Assembly (NCBI RefSeq): GCF_021347895.1
Contig: NC_067127.1
Coordinates: 12,248,984 to 12,312,983 of the forward strand
Direction: 5' to 3'
Source: Acanthochromis polyacanthus
Lineage: Eukaryota > Chordata > Actinopteri > Pomacentridae
DNA length: 64,000 nt
Every line of letters starts with the position of its first letter. The stretch's first letter is position 1. The translations under genes were made by a program, and so were the position numbers. The notes below the pieces were generated by a model. It did not search any database. It saw only the letters and a list, made by a program, of their open reading frames with translations, and was not told where the DNA came from. Positions 47,991-64,000 of the stretch are shown here, piece after piece.

Positions 47991-48251
47991 GATAAGTCCT
48001 TTTTTTGTCCCATTTTGATGAAAGCTAAAACTTGCCTAATAATTTGGTAGTGTCAACTGGCACATGCACTTTTGACATATGTGTTGATTTTCTTGCTTAA
48101 AATGTAATATAATTTGAAATGATGTCTGACAAATACAAAGTTAGCATAGGAGAAGACTATTTAAAAGTGGGAAGGCCTGCACTTATTTCTAAGACTATGT
48201 TTTGGCCAAAAAAACCTACTTGCCTAATAATTTGGCACAGGGTGTAGAAGT
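47991..48251. repeat. repeat debris with TTGCCTAATAATTTGG ends
   Basis: ACTTGCCTAATAATTTGG occurs twice in direct orientation, near 48031 and 48219. The second copy continues as CACAGGGTGTAG directly before the PHD-finger frame. Similar CCTAATAATTNNGCACAC strings occur at the ends of fish DNA transposons (from memory). Assignment to a family is not possible here. Confidence 0.4.
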
Positions 48252-48440
48252 CTAGATCCATCAGTCCACAAAGGAAAACTCTGTAAAATCTGCGAGCGCC
48301 CTAATTATGGCAAGATGATTACATGCCCTGACTGCACCCGAGCATTTCATTACGAATGTGTTCACATCCGTCGAGCCTCGAAAAACTGGAAGTGTGCAGA
48401 CTGCAAAAAAATCAAAATAAATCACTGTATGCACAAATAA
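48252..48440 (+). pseudogene. transposon-associated PHD-finger C-terminal fragment
   Basis: An open stretch of 62 codons ends at TAA 48438-48440. It holds a complete C4HC3 pattern: CKIC at residues 11-14, CPDC at 25-28, H33, C36 and CADC at 48-51, which is a PHD-type zinc finger (KLCKICERPNYGKMITCPDC...FHYECVHI). There is no start codon in frame with good context and no upstream exon was found, so it looks like the end of a longer protein. A transposase relic lies convergently about 430 bases downstream, so both probably came from one DNA transposon. A host gene exon is the alternative. Confidence 0.6.
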
Positions 48441-48864
48441 GGACCTTTATTATTTTCAATCAGTATTTTATATGTACTGTAGTGACACTTTACATCTATT
48501 GCACATAATTATTTCCAGAAATACAAAGTCCTTACAGTATAGTTTATACCAGTAACTGTTCTTGGACAAATTAAATGTTGTTGTGCAGTAACATTTACAA
48601 AGTCTGTAGTAGGCTTTCTAGTGTTCATATAAGTAATTAAACCATGTGTTATTACAGTGGTGACAAAATACATTTTGTTGTGTAACAACTTTTACAATGT
48701 CTATATTAAAGCACTATTTTTCATATTGTAAATAAAGTTTTCATTGTAAATAGTGCACATAATTATATCCCAAGATATCAAGTCATGAAACCACATCTTA
48801 TAACAGTTTTGTGACAAAATACAACTTTGCTGGGAAACAGCCTGTCAATGTGCTATATGTATTA

Positions 48865-49125
48865 TTACTTTTTCTTTACTACACTAGCACAGAGATTTGT
48901 TAGTGCTCCACAAATAATTACAACATCATCTAACAGGTCAACTTGGGAAATTGGAATAATTGAGGTGAGAATTCTGAAGTTTTTCCACCTGCCAATAACT
49001 CGTTCCACATGTATTCGAACCCTTGCAAGTTGACGAGAAGTATCAACCTCTTCTGCTGACATCTGTTTCTTTCCCTTTGTGAAACTGGGCATTTTCAGTG
49101 TTGCCCCTAATGCAGCCAATTCATC
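48865..49125 (-). pseudogene. DDE_4 (Harbinger-like) transposase C-terminal relic
   Basis: On the minus strand the frame reads LKMPSFTKGKKQMSAEEVDT, then VRIHVERVIGRWKNFRIL and CGALTNLCASVV before a stop. The PxFTKGKKQ...RxxVRxHVERVIGRxKxF...TNLC order is the C-terminal part of DDE_Tnp_4 transposases (Harbinger/IS5-like and relatives). The second half of the catalytic domain is present, but a stop codon directly upstream (before RDELAALG) and loss of the N-terminal half make it non-functional. Confidence 0.8.
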
Positions 49126-50523
49126 CCTCTACATTTCTTTACTAAAGCATGCTTCTTGTGTACGTATTATGTTAATTTAAAAGAGCTCAGCTGCCTAAAA
49201 ATCTAAACAGTTGCTTAAGTTATGCTTTTAATTGTTGATAAAGCTAATAATTACAATTTAAATTACATAAGTGAGATGTCACACTATGTCTTTCTAGTGT
49301 TTTGTTTCTCTGCTTTGGCTGGAGGTTTTAAATCAGTCTTATGTTGTTCAGCTATTCATTTACAGAGTCATTTAAAGTAGGTTTCAACCCTACATTCTAT
49401 TGAAGTTTGTGCAAGAGCTTTAAATAAATACACAGCTAAACCTAAATCACTTTACATAATAAACACCTGCTGAAAGATTTGTTAAACACATATAAAACCA
49501 CATGCATTTTTGTACTGTTTTATACACATATTTCAATGAATGGCAGACATCTTTGAATCACTACAAAACTATTTTAAATATTTTTTGGTTAGTCAGAACT
49601 ACTTGTGGTTGAATGGGTGGAGAGGCTGCATTGTTTACATGCATCTGTAGGGGAACAAAAGAAATGGCCCAGCAAGATAATTCTGCCTGAAAATTAGTAG
49701 TTAGTGGATGCAACTATGTACATTTGTACATAGTTTGTACATTTTAAAATGTACATTTTATGTACATTTTCCTGGTACCATGTGGGAATATTCTGTGAAT
49801 TCTCCAGGAATTTTCCATGAAAGTTTCAAGGAAAAAGAGAAGGTTTTCAGGAAAATCTATCTGTTCTTTTTTGGCTAATGAATTTAAAACGTGTGAGTTT
49901 GATTGAATGTAAAGAGTCCCAGAGTTTTGTTTGTGCAAATATGACTGTATTTTTGTAATAAGATGCTACATTTAAGTGATTTACTCTTGCATGAAATAAT
50001 GTACAAATACAATCCATCAGGGGCCACAAAGAGAAACAATGTCAGAACATAGAGTGACGTAGATTTGTTCTTACCTGACAAGTCAACATATTCATCTGGG
50101 CTCTCTAGTCAGGAGGATTTTTCCTTGCCAATGTTCATGAAGCTGCTGAACTTCAAGCTTGCTTTGTATTTATTCTTCACTACAGACAAGAAGAGAAAGG
50201 AAAAAATGTGACATGACATCTCTCAGAAATGCAAACAACGATAAAATTTTAAACAAGGGAAAGGTTTACAGAAACAAATGGCTTATCAAAACAGCATGTC
50301 AGACCACCTTAGAGGCAAGTCTGCAAATGCAAGTATGGAACAAGTGTACCTTTGTACAAATAAGCCTTGGGGAGTCAGACACAGAGTGTTGGGAGTCACA
50401 GTTTTCAGCTGGCTTGGGAGTGAGCTCTTGAACAACCTATGCAGCAATAGAAAAGAGACCAATAAATAAAAAAGTATGTAATTTTCATTTAATCACAGGA
50501 TTTGTTTAAAAATGACTAAATGG

Positions 50524-50699
50524 GGCGCCCGTATAGCTCATCGGGTTAAGCAGGCAACCCATGTACAGGGGCTGGTCTCTGATACAGTGGCCCGGGTTCG
50601 ATTCCTGTTTGTGGCCCTTTGCTGCATGTCTTCCCCCCATTTCCTGTCTACCTTCACTGCCACTATCTAATAAAGCCGAAAAAGGCAAAAAAAAAAAAA
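50524..50699 (+). mobile_element. tRNA-derived SINE with 10-bp target duplication
   Basis: A pol III A box (TAGCTCATCGG, 50533-50543) and a consensus B box (GGTTCGATTCC, 50595-50605) are followed by a body with CTGCATGTCTTCCCCCCATT and an A-rich tail. The flanking direct repeat GACTAAATGG is at 50514-50523 and 50700-50709. The perfect duplication and consensus boxes point to a fairly recent insertion through a LINE-encoded reverse transcriptase. Confidence 0.9.
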
Positions 50700-51439
50700 G
50701 ACTAAATGGAACACATCATGAATTTGTCACCTTCAATCACTGCTCAGTCTGTTCTTTGCTCTGCAGGTCCTGCACAAGGCCACCCCTCCTTCTGGGATGA
50801 TCTTCAGCTTGTACTCGTTTTTTCTGTTGCTGCTTTTCTTTGTAGACCACACTACAGCCCAGCAGACTCACATCCAGCAGAGGCGTCAACTCTTTGGAGC
50901 TCTTACAGCACTGAAACAGGCAAAAACCCGAATGCTAACTTAGCGATCCTACAAGTTCTCATAACAGGCCTCAGCTGAGCAGTTCAACATCTACTGCACT
51001 TTATATAATAATATTTATTCCAAAACTCTTGCTGTTTTGTCAAAATGGAACCTTCAGTATTTGTACTTTTCACAATGTTTTTTAAATACCTCATAATCCA
51101 TGTATTGTTCAGCTCATAGATAATAGCCTTCTTTGTCACAGAGATAAATGATGTGAACTGGATCCTCACATGATTTTCTAAAGTCATGTATTCAAGAGAC
51201 ATATGAGAAGTCTAATAGTACAGTATTCACACATCCCTTTGGCAGTCAGAAATGTTCAGATTTTGGACAGGGAGGACAGATGGTTTGAGAGAGTAGTGAA
51301 AGAAGTCATCCATGTCAAAGTAAGCCATCTCTGAACAGGGGGGTGGTCTGCGATATTATCTTTTACCAGTTTACAATCAGGTCCTTTCAAAACTTCCCAA
51401 AAGAACTACTCAGCAGACTCATGCTAATGACCACCATTA

Positions 51440-51700
51440 GCACACGGCTCAGTGACATCTGTGCATTTCAACGACCCCCACCTATACTCAAAACGGCCAT
51501 CGTTGAGTAGGCAGATGAGTTTTGGTATTGGTCGTTGGAATAATAGCCCTGGACACACCTCACAGAGGCGTAAAAGCTGAGGTAACACCAAGCACCACCA
51601 GAACTGAAGAAGCCTCTTGGATGAGAGGTGAAACGTCTTCAAGGAACTTTCTTAAAGTCCAGTGGATTGATTTAAACTACTTTGGATCATCACATAGTTC
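51440..51700 (+). repeat. retroelement 3'-tail-like interspersed repeat
   Basis: The string CTGAAGAAGCCTCTTGGATG, then AGAGGTGAAACGTCTTCAAG, followed by AGTCCAGTGGATT, and further upstream CAACGACCCCCACCTATACT, recur as one block in many fish genomes as I remember, often near Penelope-like elements. No coding part remains. The element family is uncertain. Confidence 0.5.
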
Positions 51701-52349
51701 ATCCCACTGAACAGATCAGACTCCATTATTGATAACACTTTCCTTTACAGCTAAACCTCAATTTTTTTGTGGTGCAAAAAGAAAAAAGTCACTCAAAACC
51801 TGCCAGAGTTATATGTTTCGAGTGTAAAAACAGCATAACTTGAGAAAAAAGCCTAAAAATCTGTCATTTCACCACTAGATGACGACAAATATCACAATTA
51901 GTTCCCATCAACTCAAGTGGAGAGTTGTACTGGACACTTTCATGTAATTTTATAAAGAAAACACAATTTATTGTCTTTTAAATACATTTACGTTCTCATA
52001 GCCGTTTGTGAGAACAGTTAAAAGTCACTACAAAGCCTATTGTTTTCAATTAACTTCTAAAATAACTTTTATACGTTTTCCAAACATGGCTTTTCTTTTT
52101 CCACTTTTTCACTTAATCTTGCCTACATCTTTATTTGTCTCACTCAGCACCTCCCACAATTCATATTCATCTTTGCAGGAACACTGTTTAAGTTTTTACA
52201 GGCTCGGGTTGTGACTCATGTGGTTGCTCAGCTTCAAATGGTAATTTTCAGGATATTACACAGCACAGAGGGGTGGAGAGCTGAATCCTCCTCGGTATTT
52301 CCCTCAGACTGCCAAGCTCACAATGACCGAGAGCGTCCGATAGAGCAAG

Positions 52350-60490
<8,141 letters not shown>

Positions 60491-62108
60491 CAGAGGGAAT
60501 AATTCATCCTGGTGTAAACACAGAGAGCCTCTGACAGAGGACGCTGTTTTTGTCTCACCTCGAAGGACCAAGAAGACCTTCTCAGGAGACGCTTGTCTGT
60601 TTTCAAAGTGGAAACAAGATCCACTGAAGGATCAGCAGCATTAAGTGGCAGAGCTTTTCTGTCAATTACAGTCTCCCAGAGGAATACTGCTGCCTGTGTC
60701 TTGCTTGTCTAAGTCTTCAGTGCGCTGATAAAAAAATCTGAAGCCATGATTGAAAGACTCCACTTCTGTGCTTTATGAATGACAAATGGCAATGCTGCCA
60801 TGATGATTTTTTATTAAGGGAAATGTCTCTCCGCCTCGATCCTGGGATATGTGAACATTTTATGAGGCAACTGCACTATCAATGCTGTTCTGCTAACATG
60901 ACTTTGGTACTGCCTTTCTAAGAAATAATGTTGTTAAGGGATTTTAAAATGTGGCACCAACATGGGCACTTTACCGTTTAGATTTTTTTCAGTGAAGGAT
61001 GTTACCATCTTTTTTTTCTTGAATGTTTTTGTACTAACCTACGTATGCTTGACTTTGTGAGACTTTTGTTTCATGTACTGACTTGATACATGTTGATTGT
61101 AATTCTTTAAGGGATTTTATATTGATTATTCTATGCAGCAGACATGATCTCAGCCCTTCACTCTCAATGCCAATGATTCCTACAGTGAGGATTCTGCCTT
61201 GACTTGTCCTGCAAACTCAGAATGTGTTTATTTATTGAGAGCTTCTTTTTGCGTGTGCGATGGAGCTTGTAATAAAAGTGAATCACCACAGTCAATGTTT
61301 CAGTCTCTTTTTTTGGTTTTGTTTGTAGTACAATATTTATTACTGTAATAAAAATCCATGTTGTGACCTTTACAGTATTATTTTATGGCGAGCAGAACAA
61401 ATCCAAAAAATTTCCATTGAGTAAACTCTTTGGAGACAAAAGAAAGAAGAAAAAAAACTGTCTTTTAACAGAAAGCACCTTCTGGCAGAACTAGTGTCAG
61501 GGAGTGTGGCCATCTGCCTCCACTGGTTGGGGTGAGGGTAAAGAGGTGAAACAAAAGGAAAACAACACATAAGAGAACAATAAACATCCTGGAGGAGTGA
61601 ATGAGACAAATACAAAATACAGCAAAGGCTAGACACAAAGCTACTAGTGGTATATAAATGTTTGTGATTGCCTTTTTGTACTTGGGTTCTCTTATAGTGA
61701 CACCATATCGATGCAGTTCTGGACAAAAATGTCTAAAATCTGGTTTGGAGTTTGTTCATCTCCTTTGATTTATATGGTATAATAAAATCAACTTTGCAAT
61801 ATCATAAAATAAAAAGAATGAAAAGTAGCTAAATACAGAAATATTTATATATTAAAATGACTTTATCCTGTAAGTAGATTACTTGCCTATTTTTTTTTCG
61901 TAGAAATGCCCTGTATCACCCTGAAATATTTTAAAACACATGAATTCATTTTTTAAAAAATGGTCGATTGTTTCTTCATCTAGTCTGCATATTTTACAAA
62001 AATATTAAATCTAAATCTTTCCAATGTCTTTTATTGCTGAAGCAATAAAAAAGATAAAAGACAGACTCTTATTAAAGACAAAAAACTTATAAGACATATT
62101 TTGACCCA
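60491..62108. other. adam8 3' UTR and adam8-spef1 spacer
   Basis: The first 780 bases should be the adam8 3' UTR, ending near the AATAAA at 61271. Beyond that the sequence is AT-rich with no exon seen on either strand. Confidence 0.55.
61271..61276 (+). promoter_or_regulatory. polyadenylation signal AATAAA, adam8
   Basis: A canonical AATAAA about 780 bases after the adam8 stop, followed by a T-rich stretch (TCTCTTTTTTTGGTTTTG) that fits a downstream element. Confidence 0.65.
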
Positions 62109-62206
62109 ATCTAATCTAATCTAATCTAATCTAATCTAATATAATATAATATAATATAATATAATATAATATAATATAATATAATATAATATAATATAAT
62201 ATAATA
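62109..62206. repeat. compound pentanucleotide array (CTAAT)n-(ATAAT)n
   Basis: Six to seven CTAAT units (62109-62140) pass without interruption into about 13 ATAAT units (62141-62206). The array ends about 155 bases before the spef1-like start codon. Confidence 0.95.
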
Positions 62207-62361
62207 ACGATTTATATTCATCGTCTGTGTCGCCGAAGTAAAGCAGCGGTCGCCTAGCAACGCCTTAAACAACCTGCGGTCGGGAGAAGCTAACAAGTTA
62301 GCCTCGTAAAACTGTTTGAATCTTTATAAGGTGTACAGAAACACACGCTGCTTCAAAAATA

Positions 62362-63045
62362 ATGGATCGAGAACTGACCGAAGAGGAACTGCAGGATTTG
62401 TTCGCTTGGATAGATAAAATCCCCCTGTCCCGGCCCAAAAGACACATCACCAGAGACTTCAGTGACGGAGGTAGTAAACTTGGTTATGCTAGCAGTCCAC
62501 AGGGAGCTGGAGAGCAAACAAGCACCGAGAATGAAATGAAATTGGACAAACTTGTTATCTATCTAGCTACAATAATCTAGTTTGACTGCTTCGGTATAGT
62601 TTATCAGCTCAAGTGTCTGTTTGTGTTCTTATTTACTTGTCTCTCTGCAGTGATGGCTGGTGAGGTTGTGAAATATTTCTTCCCAAAGCTTGTTGACCTG
62701 CACAACTATATTCCTGCAAACTCCACACAGCAAAAGCTCAGCAACTGGAACCTCCTCAACAGGCAAGAGACCAGACATGATTTTATTTATTTGCTCAGTG
62801 AAGTTGCGCATGAACCTATTAAAAAAAAGAAGAAAGAAACAGAAGACTTTCATTATAGGTCTATAACAGCTACTAATAGACAAAACAATGACGTAGACAG
62901 GCTGGTCTCTTTTCTTTTGGGCTGAGTCTTTTCTGTTTTCATTTTTTATTGCTTTCAAAATATCACATATGAGCTCATACAACTTCTGAATCTATTGTTG
63001 AATATCTAATTAGATCATACACATATACATTCCCAGTTAGTATCT

Positions 63046-63085
<40 letters not shown>

Positions 63086-63673
63086 TCACTATAAGCACTC
63101 TCGCAAAACTTTTGCTGAGCCCTCTGCATCTGGCCGTGAGAACCGATGCAACGTACACCCACTCAGTATCTCCCTGGCCACTAGTATGGCACACAGCCAG
63201 CTACAGATGTATGGGAATTCGCTGTATATTGGCCCCTATGGTGTTTATTATTATCAAGCATCACCAATTAAATCACATTCAATCTTCTGTTCCTACTTTA
63301 ACTAGTTCTAATCCATTTTTTGTTTTATATGTACAGGAAGGTGTTTTCCAAACTGGACTTTCACGTGCCGGAGGAAACCGTAAAGAAGATTGCACTGAGC
63401 ACTGCAGGGGTGATAGTGCCTGTATTGAGTGTCCTTAGGGAGAAAATAGAAAAAAAGCTGGAGCACATCACAGACAATATGCTGGTGTGTACTGAGACAT
63501 GAACTATAAGTCATTTTCTGTCTGTTTGTGAACTATAATTACAAAATATGACTCACTGTGGTCTTCTCTCCTCCATGTGACTCCTAAAATATGACTACAT
63601 GTTGACCTATTTTTCTTCGTAACATAGGATTTGGAATATTATGACACCAGGAACCAGGAGAAACTTCATGCAG
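62362..63673 (+). CDS. spef1: sperm flagellar protein 1-like (CH domain), 5' part
   Basis: Four coding exons are in the window: 62362-62470, 62651-62762, 63337-63484 and 63628-63673; the frame stays open into the next intron, so the gene continues past the right edge. SPEF1 (CLAMP) is a microtubule-binding protein of the axonemal central pair and of planar-polarised microtubules in epithelia. The start gives MDRELTEEELQDLFAWIDKI, followed by PLSRPKRHITRDFSDG, VMAGEVVKYFFPKLVDLHNY, IPANSTQQKLSNWNLLNRKV and VPEETVKKIALSTAGVIVPV. This is the complete N-terminal calponin-homology (CH_2) domain of the SPEF1 family. After it come LREKIEKKLE and a charged segment. Exon 2 ends at a GC donor (AG|GCAAGA) instead of GT. 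Whether this is the main spef1 or a fish-specific paralogue is unresolved. Confidence 0.9.
63046..63087. repeat. (TTTC)n microsatellite in spef1-like intron 2
   Basis: About ten copies of TTTC in the intron between coding exons 2 and 3. Confidence 0.95.
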
Positions 63674-63727
63674 GTAGTACAGCTATTGTGTTATTGCATC
63701 TACCCAAACACATCCATCCATTCATTA

Positions 63728-63950
63728 TCTATACACCGCTTAATCCTTATTAGGGTTCAATCACACCTACAGGCGGTTTAGAGTTACCAATTAACCTCAG
63801 CACGTTTTTGGACTGTGGAAGGAAGCTGAACAGGGAAAACATGCAAAATCCATGCAGAAAGATCCCATGAAGGCCAAGACTCGAACCAGGGATCTTGTAG
63901 CTACAAGGTGAAAGTGCTAACTGCAAACAGCCCTACACAAACCCTATCAT
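63728..63950 (-). repeat. teleost interspersed repeat, tRNA-SINE-like, reverse orientation
   Basis: Contains CATCCATCCATTCATTATCT, ACCAATTAACCTCAGCACGT, TTTTTGGACTGTGGAAGGAAGC and GACTCGAACCAGGGATCTTG. The last resembles a reverse-complemented pol III B box. The strings are typical of a very abundant fish repeat family, and a more decayed copy is in echs1 intron 3. It lies in the intron after spef1 exon 4. Confidence 0.7.
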
Positions 63951-64000
63951 ATATTTTACTTCTTTTCCAACAAACAAAACTAATTAGCAATTAGCACATC

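Larger units (their letters stand above)
49126..52349. other. intergenic region upstream of adam8
   Basis: No host gene is recognised. The region holds a TGTACA-rich palindrome (49736-49755), a full-length SINE (50.52-50.70 kb) and a retroelement tail-like repeat (51.4-51.7 kb). The last few hundred bases before 52350 must contain the adam8 promoter and 5' UTR, which cannot be delimited from sequence alone. Confidence 0.5.

Noticed and set aside
47991..49125. A host tubgcp2 or caly exon between znf511 and adam8
   Set aside because: Searched by eye because of expected synteny; only transposon-type proteins (PHD, DDE_4) were found.

Overview
This is vertebrate nuclear DNA, and almost certainly from a percomorph-type teleost fish. 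Genes have many short exons with canonical GT-AG introns. The repeats are fish-type: a tRNA-derived SINE, a hAT-like element, LINE tails, a DDE_4 transposase relic and long (TTTC)n, (TA)n and (ATAAT)n arrays. Seven protein-coding genes can be rebuilt exon by exon; six are complete and one runs off the right edge. All reconstructions keep frame across every splice junction.

Layout. 1-1.9 kb: AT-rich, no gene seen. 2.07-9.19 kb (+): echs1, mitochondrial enoyl-CoA hydratase, 8 exons, with a small transposon carrying a RecQ-like helicase fragment in intron 2. 12.31-13.71 kb (+): fuom, fucose mutarotase, 6 exons. 14.21-15.38 kb (-): a PRAP1-like secreted acidic repeat protein, 4 coding exons. 15.4-40.7 kb: a gene-poor interval with a 4.17-kb hAT-like composite element (8-bp target duplication), LINE remnants and a diverged 0.55-kb tandem duplication; the rest is mostly non-repetitive. 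40.76-41.97 kb (+): msx3-like homeobox gene, 2 exons. 43.94-47.81 kb (-): znf511, 6 exons. 47.8-52.3 kb: transposon debris (PHD-finger ORF, DDE_4 transposase relic, intact-looking SINE). 52.35-60.49 kb (+): adam8, 25 coding exons, full metalloprotease-disintegrin architecture. 62.36 kb to the end (+): first four coding exons of a spef1-like calponin-homology gene.

The order and relative strand of adam8, znf511, prap1, fuom and echs1 match, from memory, the human 10q26.3 block ADAM8-TUBGCP2-ZNF511-CALY-PRAP1-FUOM-ECHS1, read in reverse. TUBGCP2 and CALY are not seen here, and an msx gene lies in the interval where CALY would be. The genes are not a functional pathway; this is an old syntenic block. 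I found no new biological system. The most useful leads are the fish PRAP1 homologue, the helicase-carrying mobile element, the hAT composite, a shared promoter-proximal repeat upstream of echs1 and znf511, and a set of frame-neutral proline-rich tail exons in adam8.
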